From positions 2,232,001 through 2,296,000 of the forward strand of contig NZ_CP034562.1 in NCBI RefSeq assembly GCF_003970675.1: a DNA stretch of 64,000 nt. The letters are read 5' to 3'. Position numbers and translations under genes: made by a program. Below are positions 1 to 9,247 of the stretch, piece after piece. Source of the DNA: Flammeovirga pectinis (GTDB lineage: Bacteria; Bacteroidota; Bacteroidia; Cytophagales; Flammeovirgaceae). Numbering within the stretch: position 1 is the first letter of the stretch; every line of letters begins with the position of its first letter. The notes beneath the pieces were generated by a model, which saw only the letters and a list, made by a program, of their open reading frames with translations, was not told where the DNA came from and did not search any database.

Positions 1-430
1 TCATAAGGTGAACAATCTTTGTAAAAGCAATTTCTTTTGCTTCTTGTTCTACTTGTTCTAATGCACTTTGAACCATTAAATCAAGGTTTTTCCCAAAGTG
101 TTTAAAACGAATATGAGTTTGATTATACTCCACCTTACGAGGTTTTTTAAACATCATATTTTCAGTAGGTGAAGGATAAGGAGAATCAATTTCTAATTCA
201 AAATCCGACATTACTTGAAGGTGATCCCAAATTCTTTGCTGACTATCATCTAGTTGCTTTTGAATTGGATGTAATTGCTTCATCAATGCTATTAAAGTAT
301 AAGCATATTGAGTTCGTAAAGCCTTATCATCTAAAGATGAAATAAACTTTACAAGTTGTTCAATATTTCTACCATACTCTTTTAGAATGATATCTGTTCT
401 TCCTGTATTGTACGTATATTCGTCGCGCAT
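1..430 (-). CDS. DUF4290 domain protein (3' end outside window)
   Basis: The reverse strand reads from an ATG at 430 to the window edge without a stop, giving about 143 residues that begin MRDEYTYNTGR. The segment EYGRNIEQLVKF and the stretch IWDHLQVMSDFELEIDSPYP are hallmarks of DUF4290, a Bacteroidota-specific family of unknown function. The protein is mostly helical and charged, with no signal peptide. It lies 61 bp downstream of glmS on the same strand, with a hairpin between them. Function is unknown. The family call rests on recognising the conserved motifs; the C-terminus is not visible. Confidence 0.82.
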   Translation of the reverse strand, partial: MRDEYTYNTGRTDIILKEYGRNIEQLVKFISSLDDKALRTQYAYTLIALMKQLHPIQKQLDDSQQRIWDHLQVMSDFELEIDSPYPSPTENMMFKKPRKVEYNQTHIRFKHFGKNLDLMVQSALEQVEQEAKEIAFTKIVHLM

Positions 431-447
431 ATTAAAAATCAAAACAC

Positions 448-480
448 AGTAGTTATTAATTGTAGAAATTAATAACTACT
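448..480 (-). terminator. AT-rich perfect hairpin after glmS
   Basis: Two perfectly complementary 14-nt arms (448-461 and 467-480) flank a 5-nt loop. Read on the minus strand, a T-rich stretch follows about 8 nt later. It sits 12 nt beyond the glmS stop codon, so it is probably a weak intrinsic terminator or a 3'-end stabilising hairpin. The stem contains few G/C pairs. Confidence 0.5.
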
Positions 481-491
481 GATATATATTA

Positions 492-2330
492 TTATTCTAC
501 TGTAACTGATTTAGCCAAGTTCCTTGGTTGATCTACATTACAACCTCTCATCACAGCAATGTGGTAAGAAAGTAATTGTAACGGCACACAAGAAATCATA
601 GGCATTAATACTTCATGAGTATCAGGAACTTCAATTACATGGTCAACCATGTTTGGAATTAAAGCATCTCCTTCTGTTACGATAGCTATAACTCGTCCAC
701 TACGAGCCTTTACTTCTTGAAGGTTAGAAACCACTTTATCATAAGAACTGTCTCTAGTTGCAATTACAACTACAGGCATTTCTTCATCAATTAAAGCAAT
801 AGGACCATGTTTCATTTCTGCAGCTGGGTAACCTTCTGCATGAATATATGATATCTCTTTTAGTTTCAGTGCACCTTCTAGTGCAACAGGGAAATTAAAT
901 CCTCTACCTAAATATAAGAAGTTTTTAGCATCTTTATACAATGCTGACATTTCTTTTATTTTAGCATCTGTCTTTAAAACAGCTTCAATCTTAGCCGGGA
1001 TATTTTCAAATTCAACTAAAAGGTCATGTAACTGAGCTTCTGTTAAAGATCCTTTTTCTTTTGCTAACATTAATGCCATTGTTGTCAAAACAGTCAACTG
1101 AGCAGTAAATGCTTTTGTACTTGCAACACCAATCTCTGGTCCAGCATGCGTATAAGCTCCCTCATGAGAGTTTCTTGCAATCGAAGACCCAACTACATTA
1201 CAAACACCAATAACAGTTGCTCCTTTAGATTCTGCTAAAGACATAGCTGCTAATGTATCTGCTGTTTCACCAGATTGAGAAATTGCAATCATAACATCGC
1301 CTTTTCCAATAATTGGATTTCTATATCTAAATTCAGAAGCGTACTCCACCTCTACAGGTATACGTACTAATTCTTCGATGATATATTCTGCAACTAAGCC
1401 AGCGTGCCATGAAGTACCACAAGCAACAATGATAATACGGTTAGCATTTAATAAATCCTCAAAATGATTATAAATACCACCAAGTTTAACATGGTTGTCT
1501 TTTGCAATTACTCGTCCTCGAAGACAGTCTGCAACAGATTTTGGTTGTTCCATGATCTCCTTCATCATGAAGTGATCATAACCACCTTTCTCAATTGCTT
1601 CTAATTCTAATTCTAATGTTTGAAGATATGGAGTTTGTACTTCATTCTTAACATCAGTAATTATCATCTCACCATCTTTTAAAAGAACTACCTCCTCATC
1701 TTTGATATACACAACATCTTTTGTGTATTCAATAATTGGAGTAGCATCAGATGCTAAGAAAAATTCGTTCTCCCCAACGCCAATAACTAGTGGACTACCT
1801 TTACGGGCAGCAACTAATTGACCTGGGTTATCCTTACTAGTGATAACAATAGCATACGCACCAATTACTTCATTTAATGCTAAACGTACTGCTTCATCTA
1901 AAGGACAATTATTATCTTTCTGAACTTGTTCAATAAAGTGAATAAATACTTCCGTATCCGTATCACTATGAAAAACATGTCCTCTTTCAATTAATGTTTC
2001 TTTTAAAGCTCCATAATTTTCAATAATTCCATTATGAACCATTGCTAATTTTGAATCAGAAGAGTAATGAGGATGTGCATTTGCATCGTTTGGAGCACCA
2101 TGAGTGGCCCAGCGAGTATGCCCTATTCCAGTAGATCCTTTAGTGTCTTGACCTTTTAATTGCTTTTTTAAATCAGCAACTTTGCCTTTACACTTAAAGA
2201 CCTTAACGTCTCTTTCTTCTACTAATGATACACCGGCACTATCGTAACCGCGATATTCTAAGCGCTCTAAGCCTTTGATAAGAATGTCAAGTGCTTGTCT
2301 ATGGCCTACATAACCGACAATTCCGCACAT
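492..2330 (-). CDS. glmS: Glutamine-fructose-6-phosphate aminotransferase (isomerizing)
   Basis: Makes glucosamine-6-phosphate from fructose-6-phosphate and glutamine, the entry step of UDP-GlcNAc synthesis for peptidoglycan and lipopolysaccharide; cytosolic. The 612-residue length is normal. The N-terminus MCGIVGYVG supplies the catalytic Cys2 of the class II glutamine amidotransferase domain, with GHTRWATHG near residue 75. Two SIS sugar-isomerase domains follow (CGTSWHAG and SQSGETADT in the first; GRGFNFPVALEGALKLKE in the second). The C-terminus DQPRNLAKSVTVE is the family signature. It follows the DUF4270 gene by 29 bp on the same strand. A TACATTTG promoter-like octamer lies at 2367-2374, but no well-spaced -33 element was found. 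Confidence 0.98.
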   Translation of the reverse strand: MCGIVGYVGHRQALDILIKGLERLEYRGYDSAGVSLVEERDVKVFKCKGKVADLKKQLKGQDTKGSTGIGHTRWATHGAPNDANAHPHYSSDSKLAMVHNGIIENYGALKETLIERGHVFHSDTDTEVFIHFIEQVQKDNNCPLDEAVRLALNEVIGAYAIVITSKDNPGQLVAARKGSPLVIGVGENEFFLASDATPIIEYTKDVVYIKDEEVVLLKDGEMIITDVKNEVQTPYLQTLELELEAIEKGGYDHFMMKEIMEQPKSVADCLRGRVIAKDNHVKLGGIYNHFEDLLNANRIIIVACGTSWHAGLVAEYIIEELVRIPVEVEYASEFRYRNPIIGKGDVMIAISQSGETADTLAAMSLAESKGATVIGVCNVVGSSIARNSHEGAYTHAGPEIGVASTKAFTAQLTVLTTMALMLAKEKGSLTEAQLHDLLVEFENIPAKIEAVLKTDAKIKEMSALYKDAKNFLYLGRGFNFPVALEGALKLKEISYIHAEGYPAAEMKHGPIALIDEEMPVVVIATRDSSYDKVVSNLQEVKARSGRVIAIVTEGDALIPNMVDHVIEVPDTHEVLMPMISCVPLQLLSYHIAVMRGCNVDQPRNLAKSVTVE

Positions 2331-2359
2331 AAGTTTATTTGTTTGTGATGAATAATAAT

Positions 2360-3787
2360 TTAATTACAAATGTAAGTTGGGTCGTTGAAAACTGCATAGT
2401 AAACAATCAGCTTAAGTTTCATAGCTTGACCATTTAACGGATGATTTAACGGATTCTTATCATCTGCGAAAATCAGTTTTCTAATTGATGTTGATTGTTG
2501 ATTGGGTAAAATAACTAAGCCATCATCACTAAGAGGTAAACCTTCAATTTCTCTAAATGTCCTTTCTTGTAAGTATTCAGCGAGTTTTGCCCAACCGTAT
2601 ACTTGAGTAGAAGAACTATAAGCGACCTGATAATCTCCTGATGATGGATATTGAGCTTGTAATAATTTATATTGTTTAGAATCTGGAGATACTGTTTGTA
2701 AAGTACCGTCAGAGTTCATGAAACCAAAATACAAACCACTTGGAGGTGGTGTATTTGTTGCTGGATATATTTTAAATTCAGGATCATCAACGCCTACAGC
2801 TGAGATTGCCAATTGTGCTTGATTAATGTGAACTTCTCTCACTGAATCTGAAGTCCCTGTTTTTCTAAATAAATTCACTAAAGAAGGGAATTTAATTCTT
2901 GCAACCATACCTGTTCCTTCGAATACAAAACCATAATTACTTGAATTTTCAGAATTAACAACATCACCAACTTTAATATTTTGCGTTAAAGTACCAGGAG
3001 TATAATCAATTTGATTAAACCTTTCTTTAAACCCAAAGTAGTATGTTGTACGAATAGTATCTTCATTTGTGTCTCCAAAATAGTGCATATGCAAATTCAT
3101 TACTGTTCCGTAATTCTCTAAGCTATACTTTCCTGCCCATGAAGCAGTCTGACTATCTTTAACACGAATTGCTAATCCTTTTATCTTACTTGCAAAATCA
3201 TCTTGATCAGCATATTCTGCTCCGTCAATAATCTTTTGCCCAAATGTATTTGATAAAATAATATTTACAGTATCTGTTTCAATATCTGAAACTTTAAATG
3301 TTCTTGATCCTAAAACTTCTGTAAAATACTTCACAGAGTCTGTTGAATAATATCCTGCAGAATCACCTTTTATAGTTTCGCTAAGCTCATATACTTCTAA
3401 TGTGATTGTTTGAGAAGTATCACCATAAATAGAAGTTTTGTCTAACGCTAACGAAAGTGATAATGAATCTAGTTCTCTATCGTTAAAATTTAATGCTTCT
3501 TCAGATCCGATACTTAATTGCGTATAAGTTGAAGTCTTTGTTTGACCAATCTCTGCACCATTATCTACATAACCTGCTAAAAAGAAAGATCCATTCTTTG
3601 TATATAAAGAATCCATATAATGTGTTTCCACATCTATCTCAAAAGTATCTGCATAACACATTTGAGTTTGATCATCTATTAGATCACCACCAATAACGAT
3701 AGTCTGTAAGTCTGTTCGCTCACATGCAAAACAAAAAATTATTGCAAAAAATAAAATCGCTCTGGTAAAAACTGTTTTTATATTCAT
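2360..3787 (-). CDS. DUF4270 family secreted (lipo)protein
   Basis: A Bacteroidota-specific exported protein of unknown function, about 475 residues. I place the start at the ATG at 3787 (MNIKTVFTRA) rather than an in-frame ATG five codons upstream, because it gives a compact signal peptide: basic residues, a hydrophobic run to about residue 21, then Cys22. Cys22 could be lipidated, although the lipobox is imperfect. The segments VIGGDLIDDQ, a central SDVETDTVNI-like strand region and YYFGFKERFN fit DUF4270. The gene precedes glmS, and the glycogen-synthase half and panC lie beyond it. This neighbourhood recurs in Bacteroidota, but no functional link is established. Confidence 0.85.
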   Translation of the reverse strand: MNIKTVFTRAILFFAIIFCFACERTDLQTIVIGGDLIDDQTQMCYADTFEIDVETHYMDSLYTKNGSFFLAGYVDNGAEIGQTKTSTYTQLSIGSEEALNFNDRELDSLSLSLALDKTSIYGDTSQTITLEVYELSETIKGDSAGYYSTDSVKYFTEVLGSRTFKVSDIETDTVNIILSNTFGQKIIDGAEYADQDDFASKIKGLAIRVKDSQTASWAGKYSLENYGTVMNLHMHYFGDTNEDTIRTTYYFGFKERFNQIDYTPGTLTQNIKVGDVVNSENSSNYGFVFEGTGMVARIKFPSLVNLFRKTGTSDSVREVHINQAQLAISAVGVDDPEFKIYPATNTPPPSGLYFGFMNSDGTLQTVSPDSKQYKLLQAQYPSSGDYQVAYSSSTQVYGWAKLAEYLQERTFREIEGLPLSDDGLVILPNQQSTSIRKLIFADDKNPLNHPLNGQAMKLKLIVYYAVFNDPTYICN

Positions 3788-3920
3788 CTCGGAAAATATC
3801 ATTTAAAAAGGCTTACTTATAACCTTTCATTGGAATGACAATGGATTCGGTAAAATGGTTGAAAGCAAAGTATAAATACGGTTCGACAAAAATTGCGAAT
3901 TATATAGAAGTACACAAACA

Positions 3921-3958
3921 AAAAAGGCTATCGATCGTATTTCGACAGCCTTTTTTTT
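3921..3958 (-). terminator. Intrinsic terminator of the glycogen-synthase gene
   Basis: A hairpin with arms AGGCT-A-TCGA and TCGA-C-AGCCT (one mismatch) is flanked by an A run and a T run, so it can work in either direction. The gene it serves ends at 3983 on the minus strand. Confidence 0.8.
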
Positions 3959-3982
3959 ATAAAAATACTTAAAAAGCAAAGA

Positions 3983-4798
3983 TTACTCCGCTAATCCAGT
4001 ATATATATCATAATATGACTCTGCATACTCATCTCCTTCTTGAATATCATCCGCAACTTTTTCGCCATATCCAGATAAAACTTCAACAACAGAATCACCA
4101 ATTGATTGAGATCCTTTTGTTACTTTATCTGCATATTCTGAACCAATCTTAATAAAACTGTTGTAATCTGCTGATGAAAGATCTTGAAGCATTGAATCAT
4201 CGATATCAAGCATCTTCACTTTCTTTGTCAATTCATCATGATCGAATTTATGATCAAACTGCGTGTCATAAACTGTAAATACAGTTTTAGCATTTTTGAA
4301 CATAGGATCATTTTTGTATGAAGTCTTTAAATATAAAGGAATAAAACTAGTGAACCAGTCGTTACAATGAACAACATCTGGAGCCCAGCCCAATTTCTTT
4401 ACCGTTTCGATTACTCCTTTACAGAAAAATACTGCTCTATCATCATTATCTTCGAAAAACTCGTCGCTTTTCTTATCTCTGAAAACAGATTTTCTATGGA
4501 AATAATCTTCGTTATCAATAAAGTATACTTGCAATTTAGCACTCTGAATAGAAGCCACTTTTATTGTTAGTGGTTTCTCATCTTCACCTACGGCAATATT
4601 CATCCCCGAAAGTCTTACTACCTCATGCAACCTGTTCTTACGCTCATTGATTAAACCAAATCTTGGAACCATAATTCTGATTTCCATACCTCTTTCTTGC
4701 ATAGACTGCGGAAGCTTCCTAACATAATCTGCAACTTCAGAAGTTTTTAAAAATGGATTTATCTCACTTGAAACGTAGAGAATTTTTAATTTCGACAT
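3983..4798 (-). CDS. Half-length glycogen/starch synthase (GT5 N-terminal domain only)
   Basis: The 271-residue protein begins MSKLKILYVSSEINPF and carries the SSEINPFLKTSEVADYV region, a degenerate form of the ADP-glucose-binding KTGGL motif of GT5 synthases. DVVHCNDWFTSFIPLYL matches the conserved HxxDW region. Full-length glycogen synthases are about 480 residues; the entire C-terminal GT-B half, with its catalytic Glu and nucleotide site, is absent here. The stop is followed directly by a terminator, so this is a stable gene form rather than a recent break. Bacteroidota commonly carry such a short protein beside panC, often annotated glycogen synthase. Real glycogen-synthase activity is doubtful. 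Confidence 0.8.
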   Translation of the reverse strand: MSKLKILYVSSEINPFLKTSEVADYVRKLPQSMQERGMEIRIMVPRFGLINERKNRLHEVVRLSGMNIAVGEDEKPLTIKVASIQSAKLQVYFIDNEDYFHRKSVFRDKKSDEFFEDNDDRAVFFCKGVIETVKKLGWAPDVVHCNDWFTSFIPLYLKTSYKNDPMFKNAKTVFTVYDTQFDHKFDHDELTKKVKMLDIDDSMLQDLSSADYNSFIKIGSEYADKVTKGSQSIGDSVVEVLSGYGEKVADDIQEGDEYAESYYDIYTGLAE

Positions 4799-4826
4799 AT
4801 TCTACCGTATTTACACCTTTTCTACG

Positions 4827-4857
4827 CAAAAGTACGGAAGAACTTACTTAAATTCAA
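4827..4857 (-). promoter_or_regulatory. Bacteroidota-type promoter for the glycogen-synthase half gene
   Basis: On the minus strand a TTG (4855-4857) is followed after exactly 20 nt by TACTTTTG (4827-4834). This matches the -33/-7 pattern (TTG, N19-21, TAnnTTTG). The start codon at 4798 lies about 29 nt downstream. The intergenic region is shared with divergent panC. Confidence 0.75.
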
Positions 4858-4928
4858 CTTTAAGTAGCAAACTAACCTAAATTTACATATTTACTTAATA
4901 ATTTATTTTTTAAAAAACAACCCCTATA

Positions 4929-5786
4929 ATGGACGTTTTTAACACAGTTAGTACTTTGAAAAAATTTGTCAATAATTGCAAATTTTCAAAAAAAACGATC
5001 GGTTTTGTTCCGACAATGGGTGCTTTACATGATGGACACTTAAATTTAGTCCGTCAATCGAACAAAGAAAACGACATCACAATTTGCAGTATTTTTGTTA
5101 ATCCTACACAGTTTAATAATGCCATTGATCTAAAACATTACCCTGTTAAACATGAAGAAGATTTTGAATTATTAAGAAGTGCTGGATGCCATGTTGTCTT
5201 TCTTCCATCTGTAGAAGAAATGTATCCAAAAGGAGTAAAACAAAATGATATTTGTGGTTTCAATTTTGGAGAAATTGAGAATCAATTAGAAGGAGCTTTT
5301 AGACCTGGTCATTTTAATGGCGTTGGCATAGTTGTAAGTAAATTATTTCATATGGTCAATCCAATGAAAGCTTATTTCGGGTTAAAAGATTTACAACAGT
5401 TTTTAATTATCAGAAAAATGACTCTAGACCTTTCTTTTGGGATTGATATAATTGGCGTCCCAACGGTTAGAGAGAAAGATGGTTTAGCAATGTCTTCTAG
5501 AAACTTAAGATTAACACAAGAGGAGAGAAACATTGCACCTTTTATTTATAGAACTATTTCTGAGATGAAAGAACAGATTTCTGTATTTAAAACACCTAAA
5601 GAAGTCTTAGAATGGGGCATTTCAAATTTTCATAAAAATCCCTCTTTTCATTTAGAATACCTTGATATAGTGAATACTTCTGACCTAAAACCAGTCGAAG
5701 AGAACAGTACGCCTACTTCTTATGCAATTGTAATTGCGGCTCATTTAGGCAAAGTAAGGTTGATTGATAATTTATTGATTGAATAA
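4929..5786 (+). CDS. panC: Pantothenate synthetase
   Basis: Condenses pantoate with beta-alanine using ATP to make pantothenate, the last step before coenzyme A synthesis; cytosolic. The 285-residue length is normal. The nucleotidyltransferase motif PTMGALHDGHLNLVR (HxGH) lies near residues 28-42, FVNPTQF follows, LEGAFRPGHFNGVG binds pantoate, and DGLAMSSRN is the KMSKS-equivalent loop. It is transcribed divergently from the glycogen-synthase half gene across 130 bp. It is followed by a bidirectional terminator shared with the subtilase gene. No panB or panD neighbour is present. Confidence 0.97.
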   Translation: MDVFNTVSTLKKFVNNCKFSKKTIGFVPTMGALHDGHLNLVRQSNKENDITICSIFVNPTQFNNAIDLKHYPVKHEEDFELLRSAGCHVVFLPSVEEMYPKGVKQNDICGFNFGEIENQLEGAFRPGHFNGVGIVVSKLFHMVNPMKAYFGLKDLQQFLIIRKMTLDLSFGIDIIGVPTVREKDGLAMSSRNLRLTQEERNIAPFIYRTISEMKEQISVFKTPKEVLEWGISNFHKNPSFHLEYLDIVNTSDLKPVEENSTPTSYAIVIAAHLGKVRLIDNLLIE

Positions 5787-5802
5787 ATTTAATCCATAAA
5801 TA

Positions 5803-5832
5803 AAGCCCATCACTTTTCAGCAATGGGCTTTA
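5803..5832. terminator. Bidirectional terminator between panC and the subtilase
   Basis: Perfect 9-bp arms AAAGCCCAT and ATGGGCTTT (5803-5811 and 5824-5832) enclose a 12-nt loop. The hairpin sits between two convergent stop codons, at 5786 and 5851. Confidence 0.8.
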
Positions 5833-5850
5833 TATATCTTTCGAAGATAA

Positions 5851-7485
5851 TTACTTAGAAATTTTCTCAGCATATTTACATGCTTCGTATAAATTAATAA
5901 CACCTCCTGTTATTGATAGAGTACCAAACTTTACAGTTTCTGGTTCTTCACCTTCTTCTAAACTTTCATAGCCTGGTTTAAACACCTCTTTACTTTTTAA
6001 AGGTGTAACTGTTTTCATTAAGATTTTCTTAACTGTTGCTCCAGATAAATTAGGATAATATGACATTAACACAGCTGCACAACCTGCAACAACTGGAGAA
6101 GCCATACTTGTTCCATTTAATGCTTGATATTCAGACCCTGGCACTGTTGAATAGATATTATAACCAGGGGCAAATAAATCAACATTTTTCTTTGCATAGT
6201 TAGAAAAAGTAGCTGGTAATGTTTCATCAATATGCCATGTTGATGCACCTACTTCAATCCAATTACGCGCTGAACCTCCTTTTAGATACTTGTCTTTAGG
6301 GAAATTCCTTTCAACATCAGTATTCTTATTATCGTTACCTGCAGCATGAATTAATAAAACTCCCTTAGAGTCTGCATATTTCACCGCAGCATCTACATCA
6401 GATTTATAAGGAGAAAATGGCTTACCAAAACTCATATTAATCACTCTAGCACCATTATCTACAGCATAGCGAATGGCATTAGCAACATCTTTATCTCTTT
6501 CATCTCCATTAGGTACAGCTCTAATTACCATAATTTCAACGTTATCAGCTACACCTTCGATACCTAAGTTATTTCCTCTAGCGGCACCAATAATACCTGC
6601 AACATGAGTACCGTGTAAAGCATCAGGACCTGTTACTCCATTATTACCATATATTTTTTGCTTCTTGTTATCGATATCATCTCCAACAATCTCTCTTGTA
6701 TTTAAATCTGGATTGTAATTATATTCTACTTGGTCTTTAAAGTAATCAACTCCTTCTTGGATACGATCTGCTGAAACACCTCTACTCAGCATGCCTGCAA
6801 CCATACCTGACATTCTTGTAAGCGTTTCATCCTCTGTTTTTAAGGTTTCTAAAGCTCCTAATAATTCTTCTTCTGATTCTAAATCAAAATAAGCCATAAA
6901 TAAAGCTTTACCTCTATTAAATTGGTGAAGTAAGAAATCATATCTTTCAAGATTTTCTTGTGCTTCTGCAAATCCTGTTTCAAAAGATTCTTTTACCTCA
7001 AGCCAAAGCTTGTATTCTTTTTTATCAGATTTTGCTATATCAGATTCATCTTTACCCGCATATTTTTTACTTAATGTTCCATACATACGTGCAACTTCAA
7101 GGTTTTCTTCATTGACAAAAGTCCCACCTTCGCCTCCAATGAAATTCCAACCGTTTACATCGTCGATATAGCCATTTTTATCATCATCGACTCCATTCCC
7201 TGCAATTTCTTTAGGATTCACCCAGATTACAGATTTCAAATCTTCATGATCGATATCTATTCCACTGTCAATAACAGCTACGACTACTTTTTTGCTTTTT
7301 TTACCTTTTAAGACTTCTTTGTAAGCCTGCTCTGTTCCAACTCCATAAACATTATCCTGAGAATAGCTTAGATTGAACCAATTTTCTAGTGCTCCTTTTA
7401 AAGGATCTTCTTGTGCATTTGCACTTAATGATACTTGGCTGACGAGAGCGCCTGCAAGTAAAATTGTTTTTAATGTATTTGTCAT
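5851..7485 (-). CDS. S8 family (subtilisin-like) secreted serine protease
   Basis: About 544 residues from the ATG at 7485. That start gives a clean signal peptide ending SANAQ at about residue 25 and avoids overlapping the upstream gene, which an in-frame ATG at 7524 would do. The catalytic triad is complete: Asp73 in VIDSGIDIDH, His in HGTHVAGIIGA, and Ser in NGTSMASPVVAG. Between Asp and His there is an unusually long insertion of roughly 200 residues, largely helical and charged. No type IX secretion C-terminal domain is seen, so it is probably periplasmic or exported by another route. The substrate is unknown. Confidence 0.93.
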   Translation of the reverse strand: MTNTLKTILLAGALVSQVSLSANAQEDPLKGALENWFNLSYSQDNVYGVGTEQAYKEVLKGKKSKKVVVAVIDSGIDIDHEDLKSVIWVNPKEIAGNGVDDDKNGYIDDVNGWNFIGGEGGTFVNEENLEVARMYGTLSKKYAGKDESDIAKSDKKEYKLWLEVKESFETGFAEAQENLERYDFLLHQFNRGKALFMAYFDLESEEELLGALETLKTEDETLTRMSGMVAGMLSRGVSADRIQEGVDYFKDQVEYNYNPDLNTREIVGDDIDNKKQKIYGNNGVTGPDALHGTHVAGIIGAARGNNLGIEGVADNVEIMVIRAVPNGDERDKDVANAIRYAVDNGARVINMSFGKPFSPYKSDVDAAVKYADSKGVLLIHAAGNDNKNTDVERNFPKDKYLKGGSARNWIEVGASTWHIDETLPATFSNYAKKNVDLFAPGYNIYSTVPGSEYQALNGTSMASPVVAGCAAVLMSYYPNLSGATVKKILMKTVTPLKSKEVFKPGYESLEEGEEPETVKFGTLSITGGVINLYEACKYAEKISK

Positions 7486-7505
7486 GATAGTATGTGTTTT
7501 GCCAA

Positions 7506-7832
7506 CTATTTTTTGGTTGGCCATAATTTTATGAGAGATTCTCGGATAATAAGAACAACAATAACCTCTATTAAGAATGACCCTAATTGCCCTAAATCAA
7601 AGCCAAAAATTGACATAATGTTTGGCAATGTAACAAAAAGAGCCGCGAAAATAAAACCAAAACCTAAATCGATAAACATCTTTTGTCTATCTGAAAAGTT
7701 TGGTTGTTTTTTACATTCAGGGCATTTAGATTTTTCTAATCGAAATCCATATAAAAAAAGATGTTGCCATTTGAATGTATTACAAACAGCAACTTCTTTT
7801 TTAATAGATTGTCTTTTTTTATTTTTAGACAT
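7506..7832 (-). CDS. Small membrane protein with partial zinc-ribbon N-terminus
   Basis: The 108-residue protein has a basic N-terminus, then a segment of the form C-x-T-F-x-W...KCPECKK (residues about 17-41). This resembles CXXC-20-CXXC putative zinc-finger proteins, except that the first CXXC has only one Cys. Two hydrophobic helices follow (about 55-72 and 80-98), and the C-terminus is LWPTKK. It sits 20 bp downstream of hemL and 20 bp upstream of the subtilase on the same strand, so it may be co-transcribed. Function is unknown; the zinc-ribbon assignment is inference from spacing. Confidence 0.68.
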   Translation of the reverse strand: MSKNKKRQSIKKEVAVCNTFKWQHLFLYGFRLEKSKCPECKKQPNFSDRQKMFIDLGFGFIFAALFVTLPNIMSIFGFDLGQLGSFLIEVIVVLIIRESLIKLWPTKK

Positions 7833-7852
7833 ACTCTATTACTTAATTTATA

Positions 7853-9145
7853 TTAAGCTTCAATAGAATCTAGTGATGCATTAACGGCAGCAATGATTTC
7901 GTCTAAATTTTCATCAGTTAATGCCTGAGACATAAACCAACTTTCATATTGTGACGGAGGAAGGTACACACCATTGTCTAACATAGCATGGAAAAACTTA
8001 CCAAACTTTTCAGTGTTAGTAGTTTGTGCATCTGCAAAATTGTTAACTTCTTTATCTGTAAAGAAAAGGCATACCATTGATCCAAGTAGCGTTACCTTGT
8101 ACGGTAAATTCTTTCTATCTAATGCTGCTTGAATTCCAGTTACTAACTTTTTCCCTTTTGCTGCTAAATCTGTATAAACAGAAGGATTATCATTTAAATG
8201 ATGAAGCATAGCTAAACCTGCCGCCATTGCTACTGGATTTCCAGACAATGTACCCGCCTGATAAACTGGTCCTGCAGGAGCAACATAGTCCATTAATTCA
8301 GCTTTTCCACCATAAGCACCCACAGGCATTCCGCCACCTATAATTTTACCCAAAGTGGTCATATCTGGGATAACATCAAATACTTCTTGTGCCCCACCTT
8401 TCGCAAGACGGAAACCTGTCATTACTTCATCAAATATCAAAATGATACCTTCACGAGTACAAATTTCTCTAAGCTTTTTTAAATAATCATTTGTCGGCAG
8501 AACTAATCCCATATTACCAGGAACAGGCTCTATAATTAATGCTGCTATTTCATCTTTATTTTCAGAAATTAATTGCTCAATTTTATCAACATCGTTATAA
8601 GGTGCCAATAATGTATCTTTTGCAGTACCTTCTGTAACGCCAGGGCTATTTGGAACACCCATAGTAACTGCTCCACTACCTGCTGCAATTAAAAATGCGT
8701 CGCCATGACCATGGTAACAGCCTTCTATTTTAATAAATTTATCCTTACCAGTAAATCCTCTAGCTACACGGATAGCAGACATTGTTGCTTCCGTACCAGA
8801 ATTCACCATTCTAACTTTTTCGATTGAAGGAACCATACTACAGATAAGTTCTGCAATATCAATTTCTTTTGAAGTTGGTGCTCCAAATGATAACGAATTA
8901 TTTACAGCACCTTGTACGGCCTCTAATATTGCTGGATGTGCATGACCAAGAATCATTGGTCCCCAAGAATTGATTAATTCTAAGTAACTCTTATTATCTT
9001 CGTCTGTGATATAAGCGCCTTTTGCACTTTTTATAAATAATGGTGTTCCTCCTACAGATTTAAATGCTCTAACAGGAGAGTTTACTCCACCAGGAATTGT
9101 ATTTTGAGCTTTGCTGAACAAATCAGCACTTCGTTTGTTATTCAC
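7853..9145 (-). CDS. hemL: Glutamate-1-semialdehyde 2,1-aminomutase
   Basis: PLP enzyme that isomerises glutamate-1-semialdehyde to 5-aminolevulinate in the C5 haem pathway; cytosolic. The 430-residue length is standard. PGGVNSPVRAFKSVGG near the N-terminus is diagnostic of GSAM. VNSGTEATMSAIRVARG binds phosphate, IFDEVMTGFRLAKGG contains the PLP-interacting Asp, and TTLGKIIGGGMPVGAYGG carries the Schiff-base Lys near residue 268. It has its own promoter at 9175-9204. No other haem genes are adjacent. The downstream small membrane protein may be in the same transcript. Confidence 0.98.
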   Translation of the reverse strand: MNNKRSADLFSKAQNTIPGGVNSPVRAFKSVGGTPLFIKSAKGAYITDEDNKSYLELINSWGPMILGHAHPAILEAVQGAVNNSLSFGAPTSKEIDIAELICSMVPSIEKVRMVNSGTEATMSAIRVARGFTGKDKFIKIEGCYHGHGDAFLIAAGSGAVTMGVPNSPGVTEGTAKDTLLAPYNDVDKIEQLISENKDEIAALIIEPVPGNMGLVLPTNDYLKKLREICTREGIILIFDEVMTGFRLAKGGAQEVFDVIPDMTTLGKIIGGGMPVGAYGGKAELMDYVAPAGPVYQAGTLSGNPVAMAAGLAMLHHLNDNPSVYTDLAAKGKKLVTGIQAALDRKNLPYKVTLLGSMVCLFFTDKEVNNFADAQTTNTEKFGKFFHAMLDNGVYLPPSQYESWFMSQALTDENLDEIIAAVNASLDSIEA

Positions 9146-9174
9146 GATATCAATATTAATGTTTTCGATGATTA

Positions 9175-9204
9175 CAAAGTTAACAGATCAATTTAAATAC
9201 TCAA
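9175..9204 (-). promoter_or_regulatory. hemL promoter (-33 TTG / -7 TAACTTTG)
   Basis: On the minus strand a TTG (9202-9204) is followed after 19 nt by TAACTTTG (9175-9182), a full match to the Bacteroidota TAnnTTTG -7 consensus. The start codon at 9145 is about 30 nt downstream. It lies on the hemL side of the terminator-like hairpin at 9248-9279, so hemL need not depend on the upstream leader. Confidence 0.75.
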
Positions 9205-9247
9205 TTTATAGATGAATACTGTTTGTTTATGACTGTTATTAAAGCAT

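Noticed and set aside
2367-2374. Promoter for glmS inside the 3' end of the DUF4270 gene
   Set aside because: TACATTTG matches the -7 consensus, but no -33 element at 19-21 nt was found, so it is mentioned only under glmS.
7492-7866. A 124-codon plus-strand frame opposite the small zinc-ribbon gene
   Set aside because: It is antisense to a better-supported gene and shows low-complexity, Phe/Leu/Cys-rich composition typical of shadows.
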